NCBI RefSeq assembly: GCF_013185915.1
Contig: NZ_JAAZUH010000004.1
Coordinates: forward strand, 310,001-374,000
Length of the DNA stretch: 64,000 nucleotides
Reading direction: 5' to 3'
Origin: Stenotrophomonas bentonitica
GTDB taxonomy: Bacteria > Pseudomonadota > Gammaproteobacteria > Xanthomonadales > Xanthomonadaceae
Shown here: piece after piece, positions 54,759-63,302 of the stretch
Numbering within the stretch: the stretch's first letter is position 1
How the letters are laid out: each line of letters starts with the position of its first letter
Made by a program: the position numbers and the translations under genes
The notes under the pieces: model-generated
Told to the model about the DNA's origin: nothing
Databases searched by the model: none
What the model saw: only the letters and a program-made list of their open reading frames with translations

Positions 54759-55580
54759 ATGCCTACGCCCCTGGCCGACTTCATCCACAGCGCGCGCCGC
54801 CTGTTCGTCCTGACCGGCGCCGGCTGCAGCACCGACTCCGGCATTCCCGATTACCGCGACGCCGACGGCCAGTGGAAGCGCACCCCGCCGGTGAACTACC
54901 AGGACTTCATGGGCGGCGAGCCCACCCGCCAGCGCTACTGGGCACGCAGCCTGATCGGCTGGCCGCGCTTCGGCCAGGCCCTGCCGAACGGCACCCACGC
55001 CGCCCTGGCCGCACTGGAAGCACGCGGCCAGGTGGAAGTGCTGCTCACCCAGAATGTCGACTGCCTGCACCAGCGCGCCGGCAGCGAAGCGGTGATCGAC
55101 CTGCACGGCCGCCTCGACCAGGTGCGCTGCATGGGCTGCGAAACCCGCAGTGGCCGTGAGGAATTCCAGCACACCCTGCTGGCCGCCAATCCCGGCTGGG
55201 ACGCGCTGGAGGCGGGCATCGCGCCGGATGGCGACGCCGATCTGGAAAACGTGGACTTCAGCACCTTCAACGTACCGGCCTGCCCGCACTGCGGCGGCAT
55301 CCTCAAGCCCGACGTCGTGTTCTTCGGCGAAAACGTCCCGCGCGCGAGGGTTGAAGCAGTGCACGCCCACCTGCAGAACGCCGACGCCGTACTCGTCGTC
55401 GGCTCCTCGCTGATGGTCTATTCCGGCTACCGCTTCGTCCAGGCCGCCGCTAAGGCCGGCCTGCCAGTAGCTGCACTAAACCTCGGCCGCACCCGCGCAG
55501 ATGACCTGCTGACCCTGAAGGTTGAACAGCCCTGCGCCCCCGCGCTGTCGTTCCTGCTGCCGGATGCGCTCCCGGCATGA
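54759..55580 (+). CDS. Sir2-family NAD-dependent deacylase (SIRT4-like)
   Basis: A 273-residue sirtuin: GAGCSTDSGIPDYRD for NAD binding, TQNVD, the catalytic His in DLHGRL, and a zinc ribbon (RCMGCE, PACPHCGG). Length and the insert after the first zinc pair fit the SIRT4-like class II branch. It removes acyl groups from lysine using NAD. A weak CATCTT lies 6 nt before the ATG, so this mRNA too may be leaderless. Confidence 0.9.
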   Translation: MPTPLADFIHSARRLFVLTGAGCSTDSGIPDYRDADGQWKRTPPVNYQDFMGGEPTRQRYWARSLIGWPRFGQALPNGTHAALAALEARGQVEVLLTQNVDCLHQRAGSEAVIDLHGRLDQVRCMGCETRSGREEFQHTLLAANPGWDALEAGIAPDGDADLENVDFSTFNVPACPHCGGILKPDVVFFGENVPRARVEAVHAHLQNADAVLVVGSSLMVYSGYRFVQAAAKAGLPVAALNLGRTRADDLLTLKVEQPCAPALSFLLPDALPA

Positions 55581-55609
55581 CGCACACATTCCGATGAATG
55601 CGCATCCCG

Positions 55610-55635
55610 GTAGAGCGGGGCTCTGCCCCGCCAGC
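55610..55635. repeat. SMAG-type REP, single
   Basis: GTAGAGCGGGGCTCTGCCCC hairpin. A degenerate second copy (CTAGAGCGTGGCCCTG) follows near 55677. Confidence 0.7.
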
Positions 55636-55788
55636 TTCACCGTTCGACCCACATCCCGGCCGGCACGCCCTCCCCGCTAGAGCGTGGCCCTGCCGCGCTT
55701 CCCTCACCGTTCCACACAAACGGTTGCCCGCACCCCCACTTCGCGGTGCAATACCCACCTGTTCTGATCTCCCCCAAGACGCCCGCCC

Positions 55789-56895
55789 GTGAGCCAGCTC
55801 TTCTCCCCCGTGTCCTTCGGACCGCTCCAACTGTCCAACCGCATCGTCATCGCCCCGATGTGCCAGTACTCCAGCACCGACGGCCTGGCCAACGACTGGC
55901 ACCGCCAGCACCTCGGCCAGCTCGCCCAGTCCGGCGCCGGCCTGCTGATCCTCGAAGCTACCGCCGTCCTCCCCGAAGGCCGCATCAGCTGGGCCGACCT
56001 CGGCCTGTGGGATGACGCCACCGAAGCCGCCCTCACCTCGGTGATCGCCTCGGTCAAGCAGTGGTCCCCGATGCCGCTGGGCGTGCAGCTTGCCCATGCC
56101 GGTCGCAAAGCCTCCTCGGCACGTCCGTGGGACGGCGGCGGCCAGATCCCGGCCTCCGACCCGCACGGCTGGACCCCGCTCGCCCCCTCGGCAGTGCCGT
56201 TCAACAAGACCGACACCGTCCCCACCGAACTGGACGCCGCCGGCATCGACGTCGTGGTCGAAGCCTTCGTCACCGCCGCCCGCCGCGCCGAACGCGCCGG
56301 CCTGGACCTGATCGAACTGCACGGCGCCCACGGCTACCTGCTGCACCAGTTCCTCTCGCCGCTCAGCAACCATCGGCAGGACGAATACGGTGGCTCACTG
56401 GAAAACCGCATGCGCCTGCTCGTGCGCGTGTTCGACGCCGTGCGCGAAGCCGTCTCCGACCGCGTCAGCGTTGGCGTGCGCATCTCCGCCACCGACTGGG
56501 TCGCCGGCGGTTGGGACATCGAACAGAGCAGCACGCTCGCCCAGATCCTGGACATGCGCGGCTGCCAGTTCCTGCACGTGTCCAGCGGCGGCCTCGACCC
56601 GCGCCAGCAGATCACCCTCGAACCGGGCTACCAGGTGCAGTTCGCCGCCGCGCTCAAGGCCAAGGTCCGCATGCCGGTGATCGCCGTGGGCCTGATCACC
56701 GACCCGGCCCAGGCCGAATCGATCCTGCGCCACAACCACGCCGACGCCATCGCGCTGGCCCGCGGCATCCTCTACGAACCGCGTTGGCCGTGGCACGCCG
56801 CCGCCGCCTTGGGCGACTCGGTCACCCCGGCCCCGCAGTACCTGCGCTGCGAACCGCGTGAAGCACGCGGCGTGTTCAACGCGCCAGGCGCGTAA
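55789..56895 (+). CDS. NADH:flavin oxidoreductase, old yellow enzyme (YqjM/XenA-like)
   Basis: A 368-residue OYE-family TIM barrel. The cysteine of APMCQYSS marks the thermophilic-like/YqjM-XenA class. The block HGAHGYLLHQFLSPLSNHR with DEYGGS is the family signature. It reduces activated C=C bonds with NAD(P)H and FMN; the physiological substrate is not known. The start is a GTG with poor Shine-Dalgarno. Confidence 0.9.
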   Translation: MSQLFSPVSFGPLQLSNRIVIAPMCQYSSTDGLANDWHRQHLGQLAQSGAGLLILEATAVLPEGRISWADLGLWDDATEAALTSVIASVKQWSPMPLGVQLAHAGRKASSARPWDGGGQIPASDPHGWTPLAPSAVPFNKTDTVPTELDAAGIDVVVEAFVTAARRAERAGLDLIELHGAHGYLLHQFLSPLSNHRQDEYGGSLENRMRLLVRVFDAVREAVSDRVSVGVRISATDWVAGGWDIEQSSTLAQILDMRGCQFLHVSSGGLDPRQQITLEPGYQVQFAAALKAKVRMPVIAVGLITDPAQAESILRHNHADAIALARGILYEPRWPWHAAAALGDSVTPAPQYLRCEPREARGVFNAPGA

Positions 56896-56907
56896 CACGT
56901 ACCGGTA

Positions 56908-56930
56908 ACGCCCCACCGTTGGTGGGGCGT
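56908..56930. terminator. Hairpin after the OYE gene
   Basis: ACGCCCCACC (56908-56917), loop GTT, GGTGGGGCGT (56921-56930); perfect 10-bp stem without a T run. Confidence 0.55.
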
Positions 56931-56993
56931 GCCCGGGCGCACGCAGGAAGGTTTCAACTGACAGCAACGCTGCCTCTCGCGATTCGGGTCCAC

Positions 56994-56999
56994 TAAACT
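56994..56999 (+). promoter_or_regulatory. -10 element for leaderless purU
   Basis: TAAACT ends 6 nt before the purU ATG at 57006. Confidence 0.45.
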
Positions 57000-57005
57000 C
57001 GACCC

Positions 57006-57857
57006 ATGCGCCCCGATTCCATCCTCACCCTCTCATGCCCGGACCGTACCGGGATCGTCTACCGCGTTTCCGGCCTGCTGTTCGAGCAGGGCTGCAACAT
57101 CCTCGATGCGCAGCAGTTCGGTGACGACGAGAGCGGTCGATTCTTCCTACGTGTGCATTTCGACCGCGACCCGGGCCAGCCCATCGAAACCATCCAGAAC
57201 CGGATGGCCGGCCTGGCAACCGACTTCCACATGGACTGGCAACTGCACGACGCCCGCCGCCGCGCGCGCCTGCTGGTGCTGGTGAGCAAGCAGGGGCACT
57301 GCCTCAACGACCTGCTGTTCCGCGCGCACAGCCGCCAGCTGCAGGTAGACATCGCCGCCGTTGCCTCCAACCATGAAGACTTCGGCGCACTGGCAGGTTC
57401 CTACGGCATCCCGTTCCATCATCTGCCGGTCAATGCGGACAACCGCGCCGTGCAGGAACAGCAGATCATTGATCTGGTCGAACGCGAGCAGATCGACCTG
57501 GTGGTGCTGGCCCGTTACATGCAGATCCTGTCCCCGCGCCTGTGCCAGGCACTGGCCGGCCGCGCGATCAACATCCACCACAGTTTCCTACCCAGCTTCA
57601 AAGGTGCCCAGCCGTACCACCAGGCGCACGCACGCGGGGTCAAGATCATCGGCGCCACGGCACATTACGTCACCTCCGACCTCGACGAAGGCCCGATCAT
57701 CGAACAGGACGTCGCGCGCGTCGATCACGCCATGACCCCACGCGATCTCGTGCGCCTGGGCAGCGACACTGAATCGCAGGTGCTCGCGCGTGCCGTACGC
57801 AGGCACGTAGAGCACCGCATCATCCTCAACGGCCATCGCACCGTCGTATTCCGCTAA
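57006..57857 (+). CDS. purU: Formyltetrahydrofolate deformylase
   Basis: A 283-residue protein with an N-terminal ACT domain (LTLSCPDRTGIVYRVSG) and a C-terminal formyltransferase fold. Catalytic residues are in LARYMQILS (Asn is not in the usual place here, the family reads ARYMQ), INIHHSFLPSF and DEGPIIEQD. It hydrolyses 10-formyl-THF to formate and THF, balancing one-carbon pools. No riboswitch is seen upstream. Confidence 0.93.
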   Translation: MRPDSILTLSCPDRTGIVYRVSGLLFEQGCNILDAQQFGDDESGRFFLRVHFDRDPGQPIETIQNRMAGLATDFHMDWQLHDARRRARLLVLVSKQGHCLNDLLFRAHSRQLQVDIAAVASNHEDFGALAGSYGIPFHHLPVNADNRAVQEQQIIDLVEREQIDLVVLARYMQILSPRLCQALAGRAINIHHSFLPSFKGAQPYHQAHARGVKIIGATAHYVTSDLDEGPIIEQDVARVDHAMTPRDLVRLGSDTESQVLARAVRRHVEHRIILNGHRTVVFR

Positions 57858-57895
57858 ACGGCCGCAACCGACACGCGTCACGGGACGGATATCCG

Positions 57896-57993
57896 GTAGC
57901 GCCGGCCGTTGGCCGGCCCTCCCGATGCCCGAACGACACGCACCAACAAAATTCACCGAAAATCCCCGGTAGTGCCGGCCGCCGGCCGGCTCC
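57896..57993. repeat. SMAG-type REPs, two copies
   Basis: GTAGCGCCGGCCGTTGGCC at 57896 and GTAGTGCCGGCCGCCGGCC at 57969, in the same direction, between purU and the LysE gene. Confidence 0.8.
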
Positions 57994-58033
57994 CCAGCAA
58001 CAACACGCCCACCCGGACCAAACGGACCACCTC

Positions 58034-58672
58034 GTGCTCGCACCCTACTGGGCAGAATTCCTAAGCCTCGCCGTCATCCACTTCCTCGCCGTCGTAGCCC
58101 CAGGCCCGGACTTCGCCGTAGCCGTCCGCCAGAGCGTCCGCTTCGGCCGCAAGGCCGGCATCTACACCTCCCTCGGCATCGGCGCCGGCATCTCGGTCCA
58201 CGTGATCTACACTCTGATCGGCGTGGGCGCGCTCCTGCATACAACCCCGTGGCTGATGACCGCAGCCAAATGGCTCGGCGCCGCGTACATCTTCTACCTG
58301 GGCGTGAAGTTCCTCGCCAGCAAACCGGGCGGCACGGGTGGTGTAGTCGCCGACGGAAAACCCGAGGCAGCGCAGCAAAGCCCAAGGCAGGCATTCGTCA
58401 TCGGCTTCATGACCAATGCGACAAACCCCAAGGCAACCCTGTTCTTCCTCGCGGTGTTCACCACGATCGTCAGTGCGCAGACCCCGTTGCCCATCCAGCT
58501 GCTCTACGGCGCATGGATGTGCATGGTCAACGCCGCCTGGTTCGTGCTGGTCAGCGTCGCCTTCTCAACCGCAGCCGTGCGGCAGAAGTTCCTGAGCACC
58601 AGCCACTGGTTCGAACGCGTAATGGGCGTGCTGCTGATCGGGTTCGCGCTGCGGTTGGTGTTCATGGCGTAG
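58034..58672 (+). CDS. LysE/RhtB-family amino acid exporter
   Basis: A 212-residue membrane protein with about six helices and the family motif FLAVVAPGPDFAVAVRQS. It probably exports an amino acid or derivative. The start is a GTG at 58034 without a good Shine-Dalgarno. Confidence 0.88.
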   Translation: MLAPYWAEFLSLAVIHFLAVVAPGPDFAVAVRQSVRFGRKAGIYTSLGIGAGISVHVIYTLIGVGALLHTTPWLMTAAKWLGAAYIFYLGVKFLASKPGGTGGVVADGKPEAAQQSPRQAFVIGFMTNATNPKATLFFLAVFTTIVSAQTPLPIQLLYGAWMCMVNAAWFVLVSVAFSTAAVRQKFLSTSHWFERVMGVLLIGFALRLVFMA

Positions 58673-58689
58673 AAGCGGCTACCGTGCCC

Positions 58690-58839
58690 CGTGCTACGAT
58701 TGCCGCATCTGGATATGTACGGAGCGTTGGGCGAAAGCCCGAGGTGTTCAGATGCCGCCATTGGTTACAGGCCTTTGCCGTTTGATGGGAGTGATCCCTA
58801 AGGGCATCCGCGAAACCCCCGCAAGGGGGTTTGTTTTTT
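58690..58839 (+). ncRNA. Candidate structured RNA ending in a terminator
   Basis: This segment has no coding potential but strong base-pairing: GGGC-GAAA-GCCC (58729-58740), GGC-CTTT-GCC (58770-58779), GGGA-GTGA-TCCC (58787-58798), an outer pair GATGCC (58751-58756) / GGCATC (58803-58808), and an intrinsic terminator with a GCAA loop. Three loops are GNRA tetraloops. I do not recognise a known family; 6S and 4.5S RNA were considered and rejected. A -10-like TACGAT is at 58695-58700. Confidence 0.5.
58813..58839 (+). terminator. Terminator of the candidate RNA
   Basis: AAACCCCC (58813-58820), loop GCAA, GGGGGTTT (58825-58832), then G and TTTTTT. Confidence 0.88.
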
Positions 58840-58849
58840 GGGGCCGAAA

Positions 58850-58905
58850 GCGGCCGGGCAGAGCCCGGCGCTACCTGGGGCCAGCCGGGCAGGGCCCGGC
58901 TCTAC
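58850..58905. repeat. SMAG-type REPs, two copies overlapping the symE stop
   Basis: GCGGCCGGGCAGAGCCCGGC + GCTAC at 58850-58874, and AGCCGGGCAGGGCCCGGCT + CTAC at 58883-58905. The TAG stop of the SymE-like gene (58902-58904, minus strand) is part of the GTAG end of the second copy. Confidence 0.8.
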
Positions 58906-59225
58906 CGTTCCTCATCCGCTTTGCGTGAGCGCTTCTTCTTTGGTTCGTGCTTGCGATAGCGGTAGGGGAGGGGGACTGGGGTTTCATCCAGTACCAGCGT
59001 CACTCGCCCGGGTGAGGTCTCCACCCATACACGGTGACCCACCTTCAGCCCCAGTCGTTCAAGCCAGACCCCGCACAGCTGCAGGCGGGGAATGAAGAGC
59101 CCCGGTGGCAGGATGTTGCCGGCCGGGTGTTGCAGGGCGGAAATGCGGATGCTCTTGGGCTGGTGCCAGCCGATGCCGACCTGCTGGTTGGGGTCGGTAG
59201 ACGAATCGATCTTCGAACTGTTCAT
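58902..59225 (-). CDS. SymE-like type I toxin
   Basis: A 107-residue protein. The central block PGLFIPRLQLCGVWLERLG and following LKVGHRVWVETSPGRVTLV match the SymE toxin family (AbrB-like fold), and the tail is very basic (KHEPKKKRSRKADEER). In E. coli SymE is SOS-induced and held down by an antisense RNA, SymR, over its 5' end. The start MNSSKIDSST at 59225 has GGGAG 8 nt upstream; the frame is open to 59402 but that extension has no family match. The mRNA 5' region holds strong inverted repeats. Confidence 0.65.
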   Translation of the reverse strand: MNSSKIDSSTDPNQQVGIGWHQPKSIRISALQHPAGNILPPGLFIPRLQLCGVWLERLGLKVGHRVWVETSPGRVTLVLDETPVPLPYRYRKHEPKKKRSRKADEER

Positions 59226-59747
59226 GCGAGTACTCCCTTGGAAGTACTCCCTCGTCGGCGACGAGGGAGTCGGGAGGTTGATATCCGTTCGACCAACGGT
59301 GTGACTTATTTCCCCACGGGGTGTTGTATTCGCCACCCACCCGACGCAGAACTGCATACTTTCATTAGTCGAACGAGGGGATATCAAACCCCGAGCCCAC
59401 ACGATGCACAGCTGCTCAATGACAGAGAAGTTGGCATTTCCTAAGGATAGCGGTGTATCGATACGCCGCGTCTATGGTGCGTCGCAAGTGGGCCGGACTC
59501 AGGCTGGAGCGGCGTTCTTAGTGATACAGACGTCGCAGAATCAACGGTTCGACGCCCGTTGGAATGTCGAAGAATTTTGATGTGCGCTCGTCTAGCGCTG
59601 TCGTTAACGGCCGTTCGTGCGCTGGCTTCCGGTTGGGTCCGCGATGACACGCGTGGCGTGTCACTACGCGGAACCGGCGGATTGCGTGCACAGCTGCGTA
59701 GCGACACGCCATGCGTGTCCCACGCGCCGCCGGATCACACGCGCCCC
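59226..59747. promoter_or_regulatory. 522-bp region upstream of the SymE-like gene
   Basis: Near the gene is a perfect hairpin ACTCCCTCGTC-GGC-GACGAGGGAGT (59246-59270), next to repeated TACTCCC units that overlap the ribosome-binding site. Further out, TTGATATCCGTTCGAC (59278-59293) recurs inverted as GTCGAAC (59368-59374) plus GGATATCAA (59379-59387), bracketing about 110 bp. From 59390 to 59640 nothing could be recognised. A SymR-like antisense RNA could lie here but no promoter-terminator pair for it is clear. Confidence 0.45.
59645..59723. repeat. SMAG-type REP, inverted pair
   Basis: TGACACGCGTGGCGTGTCA + CTAC at 59645-59667 faces GTAGCGACACGCCATGCG at 59698-59723; same variant as 2666-2718 and 45769-45877. 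Confidence 0.8.
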
Positions 59748-60386
59748 TCAGACGATGGCGATCTTCGCCTTGGCCAGCGCCTCACGCACCATCGCATCAT
59801 TGGCCTCGGTCACCGGCCGCGTCAGGTCCCAAAGGAACTTCACCCGGAACCCGAACTTCACCGCGTCCTGCGCACTCCACAGCACGCAATAGTCGCGCGC
59901 CAACCCGCACACATGCACCTCGCGGATACCACGCTCATGCAGCCACCCGGCCAAACCGGTGGGCGGGCGGTTCCCATCCGGCCCATGGTTCTCGCGGAAG
60001 GCGCTGTACGAGTCCACCTCGCGCCGTGTGCCCTTGCGCAGGATCAGGTCGGCCGGCGTCCAGTCCACCCCTGGATGCAACACCGCGCCTGGCGTGTCCT
60101 GTACGCAGTGGTCCGGCCACAGCGTCTGCGGCTGCGCGTGCAGCAGGATGGTCTCGAACGGCAGCTGGCCCGGTTGCTGGCTGGCATACGAGGCGTGATC
60201 CGCCGGGTGCCAGTCCTGCGTGGCCACCACCGTGCGATACCGGCGCTGGGCCAGCAACTCCGCAATGCCCGGCACGATGCCATCGCCGTCCACGCAGGGC
60301 AGCGCGCCGCCAGGCATGAAGTCCGGCTGCAGATCGATCACGACCAGGGCAACGTCAGCGGGGAAGTGCGTCATGGCATGCGTCAT
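59748..60386 (-). CDS. pncA: Nicotinamidase
   Basis: A 212-residue isochorismatase-like hydrolase. The catalytic Asp is in [13 protein letters not shown], the Lys in LRKGTRRE, and the nucleophilic Cys in [10 protein letters not shown]; metal ligands are in [12 protein letters not shown]. It converts nicotinamide to nicotinic acid for NAD salvage. Starts at 60386 and 60374 are both possible. Confidence 0.92.
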   Translation of the reverse strand: MTHAMTHFPADVALVVIDLQPDFMPGGALPCVDGDGIVPGIAELLAQRRYRTVVATQDWHPADHASYASQQPGQLPFETILLHAQPQTLWPDHCVQDTPGAVLHPGVDWTPADLILRKGTRREVDSYSAFRENHGPDGNRPPTGLAGWLHERGIREVHVCGLARDYCVLWSAQDAVKFGFRVKFLWDLTRPVTEANDAMVREALAKAKIAIV

Positions 60387-60460
60387 TCGGGTGGGGTGCC
60401 CCAGTCTAGCGGACACCCCGCCGCCATAAAGACGGCGGGGCTCGATCAACGCAACCGCAC

Positions 60461-62758
60461 TCAGGCGGCGTTGGCGTCCGCCGTCTCATCGCGCAACTGC
60501 CGTGCCGCAGCCACCAGCGCTTCCAGCGCCGCCCGGGTCTCCGGCCAGCCACGGGTTTTCAAGCCGCAATCCGGGTTCACCCAGATCTGCTCCGGCCGCA
60601 GCACCTCGGCGGCCTTGCGCAGCAGCGACAGCATCTCTTCCTTGTCCGGTACGCGCGGAGAATGGATGTCGTACACACCCGGCCCGATCTCGTTCGGGTA
60701 CTGGAACTTCACGAACGCATCCAGCAGCTCCATCCGCGAGCGCGAGGTTTCAATCGAGATCACGTCGGCGTCCATCGCCGCCACCGAGTGGATGATGTCG
60801 TTGAACTCGGAGTAGCACATGTGGGTGTGGATCTGGGTGGCGTCCCGCACGCCGCTGGCGCTGATCCGGAACGCTTCCACCGCCCAGTCCAGGTACTCGC
60901 GCCATTGCGCACGGCGCAGCGGCAGGCCTTCGCGGATCGCCGGTTCGTCGATCTGGATCACGCCGATGCCAGCCGCTTCCAGGTCCAGCACCTCATCTCG
61001 AAGTGCCAGTGCGATCTGCCGGCAGGTATCGGCACGTGCCTGGTCGTCGCGCACGAACGACCACTGCAGCACCGTCACCGGCCCGGTCAGCATGCCCTTC
61101 ATCGGCCGGTCGGTCAGCGATTGCGCGTACTGCGACCAGCGCACCGTCATCGGCTGCGGGCGGCTCACATCGCCGTAAATCACCGGTGGCTTCACGCAGC
61201 GCGAGCCATAGCTCTGCACCCAACCGTTCTTGGTGAAAGCGAAGCCTTCCAGCTGCTCGCCGAAGTACTCCACCATGTCGTTGCGCTCGAACTCGCCATG
61301 CACCAGCACGTCCAGCCCGATCTGTTCCTGGATGCGCACGCAGTGTTCGGTCTGGCTGGCGAGGAAGGCGTCGTAGTCTGCGTCGGAAAGCGTGCCGGAC
61401 TTGTTGCGGGCGCGCGCCTCGCGCACTTCCAGCGTCTGCGGGAACGAGCCAATGGTGGTGGTGGGGTAGCGCGGCAGCTTCAGTGCGGCCGCCTGCGCCA
61501 GGTGGCGCTGCGGGTAACGGCTATGGCGCTGCGCATCTGCTGCGGTCAGTGCGGAAAGACGCGCGGCCACCGCAGGGTTGTGCACGCGCGGCGAGCGGCG
61601 GCGCGATTCAATGCGCTCGCGCGAAGATGCCAGTGCCGCTTCGGCGCGTGCCGGCGCGTCGATGGCGTCGGCCAGTACGCGCAGTTCGCCCAGCTTCTGC
61701 TTCGAGAACGCCAGCCAGCCACGCAGTTCGTCGTCCAGCTTCTTCTCGTGGTCCAGGTCGACGGGGGTGTGCAGCAGCGAACACGAAGGCGCCAGCCACA
61801 GGCAGTCGCTGCCCAGCTGCCCATGCGTGTAGCGCGCCAGCACCAGCGCATTGTCCAGATGGGTGCGCCAGATGTTGCGGCCGTTGACCAGACCTGCCGA
61901 GAGCACGCGGCCAGCGGGCAGTGCCTTGATGACCGCATCCAGCTGTTCCGGTGCACGCACCAGATCCACGTGCAGGCCATCCACCGGCAGCGAGGCGGCC
62001 AGTTCCAGGTTGTCGTCCAGCGCGCCGAAGTAGGTGGCCACCAGCACCTTGGGGCGTGCAGCTTTGGCCAGCACTGCATACGCGCGGGTGATCGCGGCGC
62101 GGGCTTCCGGGCTGAGGTCCTGCACCAGCGCCGGCTCATCCAGCTGCACCCACTGCGCGCCGGCCGCCTGCAGCTGGCCCAGCAGCTCCACGTACACCGG
62201 CAGCAGCGCATCCAGCAGGTCCAGCGCCGGGCTGCCATCCACGGTCTTGGACAGCAGCAGGAAGGTCACCGGGCCAATCAGCACCGGGCGGGTTTCAATG
62301 CCCAGCGCCTTGGCTTGGCGGTACTCGGCCAGCGGCTTGTCGCCGCGCAGGGCGAAGCCTTGGCCGGCCTGCAGTTCGGGCACCAGGTAGTGGTAGTTGG
62401 TATCGAACCACTTGGTCATTTCCAGCGCATGCAGATCCACGCCATCGCGCTGCAGGCCGCGCGCCATCGCGAAGTAGCCGGTAAGCGGATCGGCGTCGGC
62501 CAGTGCGCGGTAGCGGGCCGGAATGGCGTCGAACAGGAAGGCGGCATCCAGCACCTGGTCGTACAGGCTGAAGTCGTTGCTGGGCGGAACGTCCACCCCG
62601 GCATCGCGCTGCAGCTGCCAGTGCGTGGCACGCAGTCCGGCGGCGGTGTCCAACAGAGAAGCGGCGCTGCTGTGGCCCGACCAGAACGCTTCCAGTGCGC
62701 GCTTGAGCTCGCGTTTGGCGCCGATGCGGGGGAAGCCCAGATTGGTAACAGTGGTCAT
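60461..62758 (-). CDS. metE: Cobalamin-independent methionine synthase
   Basis: A 765-residue enzyme of the usual length, with duplicated TIM barrels. Zinc ligands are in THMCYSEF (His and Cys), a Glu between, and NPDCGLKTR (Cys). It transfers a methyl group from methyl-THF polyglutamate to homocysteine. The start [11 protein letters not shown] is at 62758, with GAGGA upstream held in a hairpin. A cobalamin riboswitch lies upstream, so expression should fall when B12 is available and MetH can work. Confidence 0.95.
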   Translation of the reverse strand: MTTVTNLGFPRIGAKRELKRALEAFWSGHSSAASLLDTAAGLRATHWQLQRDAGVDVPPSNDFSLYDQVLDAAFLFDAIPARYRALADADPLTGYFAMARGLQRDGVDLHALEMTKWFDTNYHYLVPELQAGQGFALRGDKPLAEYRQAKALGIETRPVLIGPVTFLLLSKTVDGSPALDLLDALLPVYVELLGQLQAAGAQWVQLDEPALVQDLSPEARAAITRAYAVLAKAARPKVLVATYFGALDDNLELAASLPVDGLHVDLVRAPEQLDAVIKALPAGRVLSAGLVNGRNIWRTHLDNALVLARYTHGQLGSDCLWLAPSCSLLHTPVDLDHEKKLDDELRGWLAFSKQKLGELRVLADAIDAPARAEAALASSRERIESRRRSPRVHNPAVAARLSALTAADAQRHSRYPQRHLAQAAALKLPRYPTTTIGSFPQTLEVREARARNKSGTLSDADYDAFLASQTEHCVRIQEQIGLDVLVHGEFERNDMVEYFGEQLEGFAFTKNGWVQSYGSRCVKPPVIYGDVSRPQPMTVRWSQYAQSLTDRPMKGMLTGPVTVLQWSFVRDDQARADTCRQIALALRDEVLDLEAAGIGVIQIDEPAIREGLPLRRAQWREYLDWAVEAFRISASGVRDATQIHTHMCYSEFNDIIHSVAAMDADVISIETSRSRMELLDAFVKFQYPNEIGPGVYDIHSPRVPDKEEMLSLLRKAAEVLRPEQIWVNPDCGLKTRGWPETRAALEALVAAARQLRDETADANAA

Positions 62759-62767
62759 GAAACGTAT

Positions 62768-62789
62768 CCTCATTGCGTAGGCATTGAGG
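62768..62789 (-). promoter_or_regulatory. Hairpin sequestering the metE ribosome-binding site
   Basis: In the mRNA, CCTCAATGC pairs with GCAATGAGG around the loop CTAC (8 of 9 pairs). The 3' arm holds the TGAGGA Shine-Dalgarno 8 nt before the start codon. Confidence 0.6.
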
Positions 62790-63302
62790 AACGAAGGAAC
62801 TGCGCGGCCCGCACGCCATTGCTGCCGTGCCCGCCCCGCCAGCGACCTTCGCCCCCGCGGGCGAACCGGATGCCACGAAGCGGACGCACGGGGGCAGCGC
62901 CCTGCACTGTGCAAGGCGTCAGGCCCCGGCAACCTCCCCGCGGACGTTCCAGGTCGAATCAGAGGACGGTCGTGTCCTCCGGCCGGGGCCGGTATTCGGG
63001 CTGATGGACACGGGCGCGAACGCCCACCTACTCCCTGCCGCTTCCCAGGCTGCAAAGCCCAGTGCTGTTGGCAGGTGTCGTTTCCATTCACCGCTGCGGG
63101 GCAGCTCCGGAATGGGTGCACAAGGCACCGGCACCGGATTCCCGTTTAAACCCATCCCTTCATCGGCATGAAGAGATGGATACCTTCGGCGAGCACAAGG
63201 TAGGCCGATTGGGGGATGGGGTCAAGGGGAGGAGACTTATGCCACTGCATCCGCCGCGCCGCTTCCCCCGTATCTCTCCACGACCTCCCTCTGGAAACGG
63301 GC
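62790..63302. other. Divergent gap between metE and the secreted-protein gene
   Basis: Besides the riboswitch, this gap holds a roughly 195-nt leader between aptamer and metE with stems such as GTTCGCCC/GGGGCGAA. The part from 63169 to 63302 must contain both promoters; no clear box was recognised. No protein gene is supported. Confidence 0.4.
62985..63168 (-). promoter_or_regulatory. Cobalamin riboswitch upstream of metE
   Basis: Read on the minus strand, the region has the hallmark blocks of the B12 aptamer in order: AAACGGGAATCCGGTGCCGG, then CATTCCGGAGCTGCC and CCGCAGCGGTGA, then a B12-box-like AGCCCGAATACCGGCC near its 3' end. Possible platform stems follow (GAGGAC/GTCCTC at 62962-62979). 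The exact ends are approximate. Confidence 0.85.

Noticed and set aside
58690..58839. The structured segment as 6S RNA or 4.5S SRP RNA.
   Set aside because: It is shorter than 6S and lacks its long rod with central bubble; the SRP core (GGAAGGAAGCAG-like) is missing.
59441..59707. A minus-strand frame of 88 codons between the SymE-like gene and pncA.
   Set aside because: It runs through a REP pair, has no Shine-Dalgarno or family match, and has the look of random high-GC sequence.
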